Below are positions 1 to 5,628 of a stretch of DNA of 6,874 bases, piece by piece. The position numbers and the translations under genes were made by a program. Every line of letters starts with the position of its first letter. The first letter of the stretch is position 1. This stretch comes from Prevotellaceae bacterium UBA3849 (GTDB lineage Bacteria > Bacteroidota > Bacteroidia > Bacteroidales > Bacteroidaceae), in assembly GCA_002392645.1 (NCBI GenBank), contig DGHL01000021.1:1-6874 (forward strand), given 5' to 3'. The notes beneath the pieces were generated by a model that was given only the letters and a program-made list of their open reading frames with translations, did no database searches and was not told the origin of the DNA.

Positions 1-1
1 C

Positions 2-49
2 AGCGAAGATGCATGGATAAACTTTCTATTCTTGTATCTTCGCTTTTTT
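2..49 (+). terminator. Intrinsic terminator of an off-window upstream gene
   Basis: A perfect 9-bp stem (AGCGAAGAT at 2-10 with ATCTTCGCT at 36-44) encloses a 25-nt loop and is followed at once by five more Ts (45-49). Stem plus T-tract is the classic rho-independent arrangement for plus-strand transcription. The gene it serves lies left of the window. It isolates the repeat element and tcdA from that upstream unit. Confidence 0.75.
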
Positions 50-72
50 ATGTAGTTGTGTGAATACGGTAA

Positions 73-265
73 AGGTGGGTTCTAATAATTCCCACTGTCA
101 GATTTTTGAATTTGTTTCAAGGGCAAAATGTTAGCTGATAAGGAAGCATAGCGGGCTATGTGACCGCGGAAGCTAACAGTTTGTACTGAAAGAAAACAAA
201 AATATGACATAATGATATTCATATAATAAACTAATTTAAATCGTGGGAATTTTTAGAACCCACCT
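73..265. repeat. MITE-like repeat with 23-bp terminal inverted repeats, copy 1 (complete)
   Basis: The left end (73-95, beginning AGGTGGGTTCT) and the right end (243-265, ending AGAACCCACCT) are inverted repeats of 23 bp with one mismatch. Each end is itself a small imperfect palindrome, GTGGG...CCCAC. The interior (96-242) carries no ORF. It contains blocks shared exactly or nearly so with the copy at 6677: 96-116, 121-143, 148-166 and a GCTRACAGTTT block ending near 182. An inner pair TGTTAGCT (129-136) / AGCTAACA (171-178) encloses the hairpin CATAGC-GG-GCTATG (147-160). The stretch 183-242 is AT-rich. No clear target-site duplication flanks it. It could be a non-autonomous transposable element or a structured-RNA element whose ends are hairpins; the sequence alone does not decide. 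Confidence 0.8.
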
Positions 266-318
266 CATATTATATGTTAACGTCAACGATAGTGCATTGA
301 AGAAAACGGTGAAACTTC

Positions 319-349
319 TTTCGTGTATGAAAAAAAAAACGTAACTTTG
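319..349 (+). promoter_or_regulatory. Bacteroidetes-type promoter of tcdA
   Basis: TAACTTTG at 342-349 fits the Bacteroidetes -7 consensus TAnnTTTG. A weak -33 match, TTTC, lies at 319-322 with a 19-nt spacer. The spacer contains a run of ten As (330-339). The -7 box ends only 8 nt before the tcdA ATG, so the predicted transcript has almost no leader. The -7 box is convincing and the -33 box is not. Confidence 0.6.
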
Positions 350-357
350 CACCCGTT

Positions 358-1158
358 ATGGCAATAGAAAAAGCGATATTCCGACGCGCAGAACTGCTGT
401 TAGGCAAAGAGGCCATGGACGACATAGCTTCAAAGCGCGTTATCATATTCGGTGTAGGCGGCGTAGGCTCATGGTGCGCTGAAAGTCTGGTGCGCAGTGG
501 GGTGCAGCATCTCACCATAGTAGATTCAGACCGTGTGTGTATCACTAATGTGAACCGTCAGCTGATGGCTACCACCAAGACTGTAGGGCAGGTTAAGGTA
601 GATGTGCTGCGTGAGCGTCTGCTGAGCATCAACCCTGCGGCAGAGATCACTGCACTGCAGAAGATATTCTGCGAGGAAACTGCTGCGGAGTTTCACATTG
701 ACACGTATGACGTAATCGTAGATGCCATCGACTCGCTGAAGGACAAGGCACTGTTGATACTGATGGCTACACGCACGCAGGCTAAGTTTTATTCCTCCAT
801 GGGTGCTGCGCTGAAGCTCGACCCTACACGCATACGCACTGCAGAATTCTGGAAAGTACAGGGAGACCCCCTGGCACGTGCGCTGCGTAAGCGCTTCAAG
901 CGCGACGGCAAGTTTCCTGCACGTAAGTTTCAGTGCATATATTCTGACGAACTGCTTGAGAACGAGGGTAAGAATGCAGCCTGCGGTGCTGCGCAGTGTG
1001 TATGTCCGAAGGCTGTTGACGGTCCGGGCGACAAGGCTCTTCTCAACCACGAATGGTGCTCTTCAAAGGCACAGGTAAACGGCACACTTGCGCATATCAC
1101 TGCCATCTTCGGCTTCATGCTTGCCGGACTGGTATTGTCTGATATAGTAAAACGGTAA
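358..1158 (+). CDS. tcdA: tRNA threonylcarbamoyladenosine dehydratase TcdA
   Basis: 266-residue E1/ThiF-fold ATP-dependent enzyme of the TcdA (YgdL/CsdL) family. In E. coli this enzyme dehydrates t6A37 in ANN-decoding tRNAs to the cyclic form ct6A in the cytoplasm. The nucleotide-binding loop GVGGVGSW is at residues 32-39, followed by the acidic strand end IVDSD (54-58), NRQ (66-68) and DAIDS (122-126), as expected for the family. The start is chosen because the short N-terminus (ELLLG at 12-16, then the glycine loop) resembles the Bacteroidales homologues I recall. The ATG sits 8 nt after a -7 promoter box. A cysteine-rich stretch (C209, C214, C216, C234) lies late in the protein, where E. 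coli TcdA has a different sequence. A thioesterase gene follows after 13 nt and is probably co-transcribed. Confidence 0.93.
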   Translation: MAIEKAIFRRAELLLGKEAMDDIASKRVIIFGVGGVGSWCAESLVRSGVQHLTIVDSDRVCITNVNRQLMATTKTVGQVKVDVLRERLLSINPAAEITALQKIFCEETAAEFHIDTYDVIVDAIDSLKDKALLILMATRTQAKFYSSMGAALKLDPTRIRTAEFWKVQGDPLARALRKRFKRDGKFPARKFQCIYSDELLENEGKNAACGAAQCVCPKAVDGPGDKALLNHEWCSSKAQVNGTLAHITAIFGFMLAGLVLSDIVKR

Positions 1159-1171
1159 ACCTTCAATAATT

Positions 1172-1639
1172 ATGAAACGAATACTAAACCCATGGATAGG
1201 ACATCCGAAATACAACTGCTTCGGATGTTCACCGAACAATCCCTTCGGTCTCCACATGGAGTTCTTCGAAGACGGCGACGACGTAGTAAGCACATGGCAT
1301 CCTGGTACGCACTATCAGGGATGGATAGACACCGTGCATGGTGGCATACTCAGCACTCTGATTGACGAGGTGTGCGGATGGGTGGTGACGCGGAAACTAC
1401 AGACAAGCGGCTATACCGTGAAGCTAAACGTGAGATTCCGCAAAGCGGTATCGACAACCGACCCTGAGCTTACCATACGTGCTCACATCACAAAGCAGGA
1501 ACGCAGCCTCGTATATATACATGCAGAGATTACCAACAGCAAAGGTGAACTGTGCAATGAAGGCGAGGTGGTATATTTCGTCATGAATCAGGAGAAAGCG
1601 AAGAAGATGGGATTCATGCGCTGTGAGGTAGAAGAATAG
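1172..1639 (+). CDS. PaaI-like hotdog-fold thioesterase family protein
   Basis: 155-residue single hotdog-domain protein. HGGILSTLIDEV (56-67) is the hotdog-helix motif of the PaaI/4HBT superfamily: HGG contacts the thioester and D65/E66 are candidate catalytic acids. Near the N-terminus, CFGCSPNNPFGLHM (16-29) is a signature seen in many PaaI-family proteins annotated as acyl-CoA thioesterases. The remaining sequence alternates beta strands, ending in a charged tail. No signal peptide or membrane segment is present, so it is probably cytoplasmic. The substrate cannot be told from sequence. It starts 13 nt after tcdA, with no promoter of its own visible, so it is likely the second gene of that operon. 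It ends 9 bp from the stop of the convergent DUF3089 gene. Confidence 0.85.
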   Translation: MKRILNPWIGHPKYNCFGCSPNNPFGLHMEFFEDGDDVVSTWHPGTHYQGWIDTVHGGILSTLIDEVCGWVVTRKLQTSGYTVKLNVRFRKAVSTTDPELTIRAHITKQERSLVYIHAEITNSKGELCNEGEVVYFVMNQEKAKKMGFMRCEVEE

Positions 1640-1648
1640 ATGGGATTG

Positions 1649-2653
1649 TCAGTCCCTACCCTTCCCCAATGTCTTTATCATCTTATTACTCCTTAATCTC
1701 ATATTTTCCTTTAGCTGGTTGCGATACAGCCACACTTCGCGCGAATGGTAGTTGCCATCCTTGCCTATCAGAGGCAGTATGTAGTCTTTGCCTGTATATC
1801 CGCTTACGTTAAGGAGCCCTGTGACGGTGTCAAGGTGCACCGTCAGCGTATCTTTCTTCTGTTCCTTGCCAAATCGCAATGGCGACGGTTCGGTAACCAA
1901 GGTGGCAGGAGTGGAATCAATACACCAGTTTACGGGATTGATGGCTACCGCACTTTCTTCAAGGAACTTTAACGCACACTTATTATCACGCACTGAATTA
2001 TAGCATATCGTCACGCCTGTGTCGTCAGCACATCGTGCAGCCTTTATCCTATCTTTGTTATCTTCCAACATTTCCTTACTGACCGTTGCTCCAATGGCAT
2101 ACAGTGCCACCATACGACCGTAAGCCTCATCATCCAATTCCTTTACAAGGTCAAGTAATATCATTGCACCCTGACTGTAACCGGCAAGAATGAACGGTCT
2201 GCCTTCGTTCTTGTTTTTCAGGTAGTAATCAAGCGCTCTCCTTACATCTTCAGCAGGTACAGGCATACGTGTCAGGGCCATACTGTCGCTTGTATAGCTC
2301 TGCATGGAGCATTGGCGATAGTACGGCGAATAGAAATTCATGTCACCGCAGACAAGACGCTCCACTCCCTTCATCTCACCGAAAAGCGGACCACGCACAC
2401 TGTCATTATATGTATTGGCATAGTGATACGTAATGCTGTCGTCAAGGGTATAGTCACCTGTCTCCGTTGATACCACATAGAACAAGTCTGCCTTTCCTTG
2501 CCTGTCTATTATATACCACTGCGTAGTATCACTATAATCTGGCTCTGGCGGCAGTGCATCTCCATTGGATGCTGTGCCACCATTCCCCACGCTGCATTGT
2601 GCAAACGCCAGTACGATAGCGGCGGCACAAATCATTCTTACTCCTATATTCAT
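1649..2653 (-). CDS. DUF3089-family lipoprotein, predicted alpha/beta hydrolase
   Basis: 334-residue protein when read from the ATG at 2653; an in-frame TTG three codons upstream is less likely. The N-terminus is basic then hydrophobic (residues 5-19) and ends in AFAQC, so C20 is a plausible lipidated cysteine, although Q at -1 is unusual. The body matches DUF3089 as I know it: ADLFYV (55-60), YSPYYRQ (108-114), a nucleophile elbow GYSQG (158-162, Ser160), NPVNW (239-243), and a C-terminal GNYHS (300-304) whose H303 is a candidate catalytic histidine. The fold suggests an esterase or related hydrolase on the periplasmic side of the envelope, but no substrate is known to me. No good promoter lies immediately upstream; a weak candidate is at 2925-2932. 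It converges on the thioesterase gene without a recognisable terminator between them. Confidence 0.82.
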   Translation of the reverse strand: MNIGVRMICAAAIVLAFAQCSVGNGGTASNGDALPPEPDYSDTTQWYIIDRQGKADLFYVVSTETGDYTLDDSITYHYANTYNDSVRGPLFGEMKGVERLVCGDMNFYSPYYRQCSMQSYTSDSMALTRMPVPAEDVRRALDYYLKNKNEGRPFILAGYSQGAMILLDLVKELDDEAYGRMVALYAIGATVSKEMLEDNKDRIKAARCADDTGVTICYNSVRDNKCALKFLEESAVAINPVNWCIDSTPATLVTEPSPLRFGKEQKKDTLTVHLDTVTGLLNVSGYTGKDYILPLIGKDGNYHSREVWLYRNQLKENMRLRSNKMIKTLGKGRD

Positions 2654-2680
2654 TATATTCAAGTTTGCTCATTTCTGGGA

Positions 2681-2829
2681 AGTTAAAAGGAGTCAAGGGG
2701 AGTTATCGCGGCTTTTCAGCCGCTCGGGGAGTTAAAGGACATTACTTCTGCTTTTCCCTTTTTGAGGAGTCGGGCTTGTTTTCGAGGGGTTAGGTATTGT
2801 CCCCTAACTCCTCTTTACTCCCCTTAACT
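2681..2829. repeat. Imperfect 25-bp inverted repeat around a hairpin-rich interior
   Basis: The left arm (2681-2705, AGTTAAAAGGAG...) and the right arm (2805-2829) are inverted repeats matching at about 21 of 25 positions, built from AGTTA and GGGGAGT words. Inside is a perfect small hairpin GCGGCT-TTTC-AGCCGC (2709-2724) and further GGGGAGTTAAAGG-type words. No ORF is supported here. It fills most of the roughly 310-bp gap between vsr and the DUF3089 gene and would be transcribed as leader if the DUF3089 promoter lies at about 2930. Confidence 0.6.
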
Positions 2830-2839
2830 CCCCTTCGCT

Positions 2840-2868
2840 CGTCACGCAGTGACGCTTGCGTAAGCAAG
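2840..2868. repeat. Pair of adjacent short hairpins
   Basis: CGTCAC-GCA-GTGACG (2840-2854) is followed directly by CTTGC-GTAA-GCAAG (2855-2868). Both stems are perfect. The second has the same stem sequence as the hairpin CTTGC-TCTG-GCAAG inside repeat copy 2 (6721-6734), with a different tetraloop. This suggests mobile or recurrent palindromic units. Confidence 0.55.
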
Positions 2869-2924
2869 AACTCCTCAAACTATCCGAACTTCAGAAAGTT
2901 GAGTCATTATATATATGTATCTGT

Positions 2925-2932
2925 CAAAATTA
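2925..2932 (-). promoter_or_regulatory. Possible -7 box for the DUF3089 gene
   Basis: On the minus strand this reads TAATTTTG, matching TAnnTTTG. No TTTG lies 19-21 nt upstream, so half of the expected promoter is missing. If used, it would give a leader of about 265 nt containing the hairpin-rich repeats at 2681-2868. The region just upstream of the ATG at 2653 offers nothing better. Confidence 0.3.
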
Positions 2933-2965
2933 ATCCAGGACATAAAATTCACCTATACTGCAGAA

Positions 2966-3487
2966 TCATTCTTCTGCCGCCATCATGGATTCTTCCTCTG
3001 GCATTTCATAGCGTCTGATACGGTGGTCTTGCAGGAAAATGCCGTTGAGGGTATATACCAGCGACTCCAATGTTTTTTCGCGTACCTTAGGTTTCAGCTC
3101 GCACTCCCATACCGTAATGCAGTGCCAACCCATCGTGGCAAGCTGCTGCTGCACTTTCAGGTCACGCTCCTTGTTCCGCATTATCTTGCTTACCCAGAAA
3201 CTCCGGTTAGTCTTAGGAATCTTACAGCAATCAGAACTTTCGATTATGAATTGTGAATTATGCATTTGCGTGTGGTGTCCATGCCAGAAGCAACCATTAA
3301 CGAAGATGCACGTCTTGTACTTCCTCAGCACGATGTCGGGTTTGCCTGGCAGCCGCGGATGGTTTACCCTATAGCGGAAGCCATGCGCCCACAACCATCT
3401 GCGCACCACCATCTCCGGCTTCGTATTCTTACCGTGGATGGCAGCCATGTTGGCATGACGTTGTTCTGATGTGTGGGTATCGTTCAT
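2966..3487 (-). CDS. vsr: Very short patch repair (Vsr) endonuclease
   Basis: 173-residue mismatch endonuclease family protein. Vsr enzymes nick 5' of the T in T:G mismatches left by deamination of 5-methylcytosine. Family landmarks, numbered almost as in E. coli Vsr, are E25, LPGKPD with D51 (metal ligand), IFVNGCFWH (61-69) with H69, KERD (107-109 region) and VWEC (126-129). E. coli T63/H64 are V63/N64 here, a variation I recall in Bacteroidetes relatives. About 11 extra residues interrupt the zinc loop after H71/H72. The protein is a little longer than E. coli Vsr. The start at 3487 is chosen over an in-frame upstream ATG at 3646 because conserved sequence begins here and a -7 promoter box lies between the two. 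No cytosine methyltransferase gene is present in the window. Confidence 0.88.
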   Translation of the reverse strand: MNDTHTSEQRHANMAAIHGKNTKPEMVVRRWLWAHGFRYRVNHPRLPGKPDIVLRKYKTCIFVNGCFWHGHHTQMHNSQFIIESSDCCKIPKTNRSFWVSKIMRNKERDLKVQQQLATMGWHCITVWECELKPKVREKTLESLVYTLNGIFLQDHRIRRYEMPEEESMMAAEE

Positions 3488-3522
3488 CGTTCTGTAATGG
3501 TTCGTAAAGGATATTGACAGTA

Positions 3523-3530
3523 CAAAGATA
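3523..3530 (-). promoter_or_regulatory. -7 box of vsr
   Basis: On the minus strand this is TATCTTTG, a full match to TAnnTTTG, 35 nt upstream of the vsr ATG. No TTTG is found at the usual -33 distance. Its position rules out the longer reading frame starting at 3646 for transcripts made from here. Confidence 0.55.
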
Positions 3531-3611
3531 ATACATTTTTCTTTATAGGAGAAGGAATTTGAGAGAAAATTATATTTTTTACTTCCTTGCAGGCTATGCC
3601 CGCAGGATAGG

Positions 3612-3659
3612 TATAGGTGGGTTCTGACATTGTCGGTATAGGACATTTTTGATATTTAG
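3612..3659. repeat. Diverged fragment of the TIR element's left end
   Basis: TATAGGTGGGTTCT (3612-3625) matches the junction and outer 11 bp of the TIR element; copy 2 reads ATATAGGTGGGTTCT. The inner TIR half has no match, but about 20 nt later CATTTTTGATATTT resembles the element's CAGATTTTTGAATTT. A weaker partner, AGGTGGATTCTG, lies at 4051-4062 in the same orientation. No right-end TIR was found, so it is a relic or a distant relative. Confidence 0.35.
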
Positions 3660-3702
3660 GGGACTGAAAAAAGTTCACGGAAAAATTCAAAACAGATAGA
3701 AT

Positions 3703-3721
3703 GGGCATTAGAAAAATGCCC
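3703..3721. other. Short perfect hairpin
   Basis: GGGCATT-AGAAA-AATGCCC forms a 7-bp stem with a 5-nt loop. On neither strand is it followed by a proper T-tract, so it is a poor intrinsic terminator. It lies about 215 bp upstream of the vsr ATG and no function can be assigned. Confidence 0.4.
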
Positions 3722-3757
3722 CAAAAAACCTTTTGGCAGGGTGATTTTCCTCATTTT

Positions 3758-3872
3758 CATGTAAAAGCATAGCTTTTACGATGTAATTCGATAGCTTTGA
3801 CAATGTAAAATGATAGCTTTGACAGCGTAAAATGATAGCTTTGACAACCCGAAAAATATCATTTTACGCTGT
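3758..3872. repeat. Four tandem 22-bp repeats plus an inverted partial copy
   Basis: Units at 3758-3779, 3780-3801, 3802-3823 and 3824-3845 share the frame GTAAAATGATAGCTTTGAC with increasing divergence to the left. The first unit contains the palindrome GTAAAAGC-ATA-GCTTTTAC. After 11 nt a reverse-complement copy begins: 3857-3872 pairs perfectly over 16 bp with 3822-3837, closing a 19-nt loop. No unique spacers separate the units, so this is not a CRISPR array. It occupies part of the 657-bp gap between vsr and the M48 gene (3488-4144), where no ORF is supported. Confidence 0.85.
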
Positions 3873-4079
3873 TTCTTCAAATGCCTTTGCTGAATATCAG
3901 TAAGTTACAAGTCGCTGAGAATGTCGATAAAACCGACCAGCCACAAACTTTTTTGAAATACAGCCCTTAATTTCGACTTAACGAAGGTGGCGGAATAGGA
4001 CAAAATGTACATTTCGTATGTACGGGACAGCCATGCAGCAGCAGTTTTTAGGTGGATTCTGTGTAATTTGTCATTACTA

Positions 4080-4117
4080 AATCAGCGCCATACTACAAAC
4101 ATAATATGGCGCTGATT
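4080..4117 (-). terminator. Candidate terminator hairpin of the M48 protease gene
   Basis: A perfect 13-bp stem (AATCAGCGCCATA at 4080-4092 with TATGGCGCTGATT at 4105-4117) closes a 12-nt loop, 27 bp after the M48 stop codon on the minus strand. The T-tract after it on that strand is short (ATTTAG), so termination may be partial or the hairpin may mainly protect the 3' end. Confidence 0.55.
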
Positions 4118-4144
4118 ATATGTATAAGAAATGAAAATAAATGC

Positions 4145-4951
4145 TTACTTCTTATAGTATGACTGTGCTTCTGGCAGCCACTGCTTTATCTGCTTTATGC
4201 GCTTCTCGTCTGATGGATGGTCGCTGAAGATAGAGTTGGAACTGTTGCCCTTTGATGCCATGCGCTCCCAGAATGCTACTGCCACACTAGGATCGTAGCC
4301 TGCCATGGCAGCGAATATCAGTCCGATATGGTCTGCCTCACTCTCCTGACTGCGTGAGAAACCTGATGACCATGCCTGTGCACCTACGCCAAGCACTGCT
4401 GCACCAAGGTTCTGCAGAGAAGAGCTTGCACCTGCTGCCTGAGCTACACCGCCAAGCACCTGTAGTCCCACCTGCTGCTTGTAGGCATTGCTGAGACGTT
4501 CTGCCGAATGTTTTGCCACTGCATGGGCTATCTCGTGTCCGAGTACTATAGCCAACGATGCCTCATTCTGCGTAACAGGCAGTATTCCCTCATAGACTAC
4601 GATCTTACCACCAGGCATACAGAAGGCATTGACCTCCTTATTCTGCACAAGGTTAAACTCCCATGCATACTGCTTTACCTCCTCTGCAAGGCCGTTTGCC
4701 TTGAGATATTCTTCTACGGCAGCGGCAAGTTTCTGTCCTACACGCTTTACCATTGCTGTATTCTTGGCATCGGTTGAAGCCTTCGCCGTCTTCATGTACT
4801 CCGCGTACTGCTGGGTACTCAGACTGAGCACCTGCTCATTGCTAACCAAAAGGCTCTGCTTACGTCCCGTTATGGGTACTCGTGATGTGGTGCCACAACC
4901 TGCCAACAGGGTTACCGCCACCGTCAATAAGATGAATCTTAATTTCTTCAT
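4145..4951 (-). CDS. M48-family metalloprotease, lipoprotein
   Basis: 268-residue zinc protease of peptidase family M48. A basic N-terminus and hydrophobic stretch end in the lipobox LAGC (16-19), so C19 should be lipidated and the enzyme anchored facing the periplasm. The catalytic motif HEIAH is at 139-143 (zinc ligands H139, H143; general base E140). The downstream ESEAD (203-207) supplies the third ligand E203 in the ExxxD pattern of M48. A glycine/alanine-rich segment (165-193) lies between the two motifs, and SDHPSDEKRI (243-252) is typical of the C-terminus. It resembles envelope quality-control proteases such as LoiP/BepA without the TPR domain of BepA. It has its own promoter (4981-5012) and a hairpin after its stop, so it is probably monocistronic. 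The substrate is unknown. Confidence 0.92.
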   Translation of the reverse strand: MKKLRFILLTVAVTLLAGCGTTSRVPITGRKQSLLVSNEQVLSLSTQQYAEYMKTAKASTDAKNTAMVKRVGQKLAAAVEEYLKANGLAEEVKQYAWEFNLVQNKEVNAFCMPGGKIVVYEGILPVTQNEASLAIVLGHEIAHAVAKHSAERLSNAYKQQVGLQVLGGVAQAAGASSSLQNLGAAVLGVGAQAWSSGFSRSQESEADHIGLIFAAMAGYDPSVAVAFWERMASKGNSSNSIFSDHPSDEKRIKQIKQWLPEAQSYYKK

Positions 4952-4980
4952 AATCTATTTTATATATTTAGATTTCATGG

Positions 4981-5012
4981 CAAAGTTACATCAAAAAGTC
5001 CTAATCAGCAAA
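4981..5012 (-). promoter_or_regulatory. Promoter of the M48 protease gene
   Basis: On the minus strand, TTTG (5009-5012), a 20-nt spacer and TAACTTTG (4981-4988) match the complete Bacteroidetes -33/-7 promoter. The expected leader is about 25 nt to the ATG at 4951. It lies just beyond the pdxT terminator, so the protease is transcribed independently of pdxST. Confidence 0.75.
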
Positions 5013-5041
5013 TTTTTCCGGAGTTTTTTATTCTATGCAAA

Positions 5042-5075
5042 TAAAAAACTTCCTTAACCGATAAGGCTAAGGAAG
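5042..5075 (-). terminator. Intrinsic terminator of pdxST, overlapping the pdxT stop
   Basis: On the minus strand, CTTCCTTA (5075-5068), an 11-nt loop and TAAGGAAG (5056-5049) form a perfect 8-bp stem followed by six Ts (5048-5043). The pdxT stop codon TAA (5056-5054) is the first part of the descending arm, so the hairpin is partly coding. Stem and T-tract are both strong. Confidence 0.85.
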
Positions 5076-5620
5076 TATTCGTGTATATGAGTATCGTCAT
5101 TCAGTTCGGGATGGAATGAGGTGACAAGCTGCTTGCCTTGCTGGGCGGCAACGATATGGTCGTCAACCACTGACAGTACTTCTACACCATTGCCTACATC
5201 CTCTATGTATGGAGCGCGGATGAAGGTCATAGGCACCGTGGTGCCTTTGAAGGTGTTTTCTGTATAGAAACTGCCGAGCTGCCTGCCGTAGGCATTGCGT
5301 TTTACCTTGATATCCATGGTATCGAGATGCTCATGGTCAAGCATTATCAGTCCGGCACAAGTACCAAACACCGGCATGCCGCCGAGAATGGCAGTGCGCA
5401 CTGGCTCGTAGAGGTTTTCATCCTTTATAATACGTGTCATGGCAGTGCTCTCTCCACCTGGTATTATCAGTCCTTTCCTACCCTGCTGTACAGCATAGTC
5501 GTGCCAGTCATCAAGGTTTCGTATGAGCTTGCTACCCACTCCGAGTCTTTCGAGCATCTGCTGATGTTCAAGGAATGCGCCTTGCAAGGCAAGGACGGCG
5601 AGAGTCGGTTTTGTATTCAT
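5054..5620 (-). CDS. pdxT: Pyridoxal 5'-phosphate synthase glutaminase subunit PdxT
   Basis: 188-residue class I glutamine amidotransferase of the PdxT/YaaE family, near the usual family length. It hydrolyses glutamine and passes ammonia through the complex to PdxS for PLP synthesis in the cytoplasm. Visible motifs are LALQGAF (10-16), IIPGGEST (52-59, oxyanion/glutamine site), FGTCAGL (85-91) with the nucleophile C88, and TSFHPEL (167-173) with H170 and E172 completing the triad. It starts 8 nt after the pdxS stop on the same strand, so the two are one operon and made together. The last codons run into the operon terminator. Confidence 0.95.
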   Translation of the reverse strand: MNTKPTLAVLALQGAFLEHQQMLERLGVGSKLIRNLDDWHDYAVQQGRKGLIIPGGESTAMTRIIKDENLYEPVRTAILGGMPVFGTCAGLIMLDHEHLDTMDIKVKRNAYGRQLGSFYTENTFKGTTVPMTFIRAPYIEDVGNGVEVLSVVDDHIVAAQQGKQLVTSFHPELNDDTHIHEYFLSLIG

Positions 5621-5628
5621 GGTGACTT

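Noticed and set aside
526..1050. A 174-residue open frame on the minus strand within tcdA
   Set aside because: It lies opposite a gene with clear family motifs, has no recognisable domain and no promoter; it is a shadow frame.
2960..2977. A hairpin at the vsr stop codon (GCAGAA-TCATTC-TTCTGC) as its terminator
   Set aside because: The stem is only 6 bp and no T-tract follows on the minus strand.
2797..3374. Several plus-strand open frames opposite vsr and its downstream gap
   Set aside because: They overlap one another and the vsr gene, have no promoter or motif, and partly translate the hairpin repeats.
3488..3646. A 53-residue N-terminal extension of vsr from the ATG at 3646
   Set aside because: The extension has no family similarity and spans the -7 box at 3523-3530; conserved Vsr sequence starts right after the ATG at 3487.
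3758..3845. A CRISPR-like array
   Set aside because: Units abut without spacers, are only 22 bp and diverge from each other; no cas gene is present.
4007..4023. A small hairpin GTACAT-TTCGT-ATGTAC in the gap upstream of vsr
   Set aside because: It is a 6-bp stem with no tail, repeat copy or neighbouring signal, so it may be chance.
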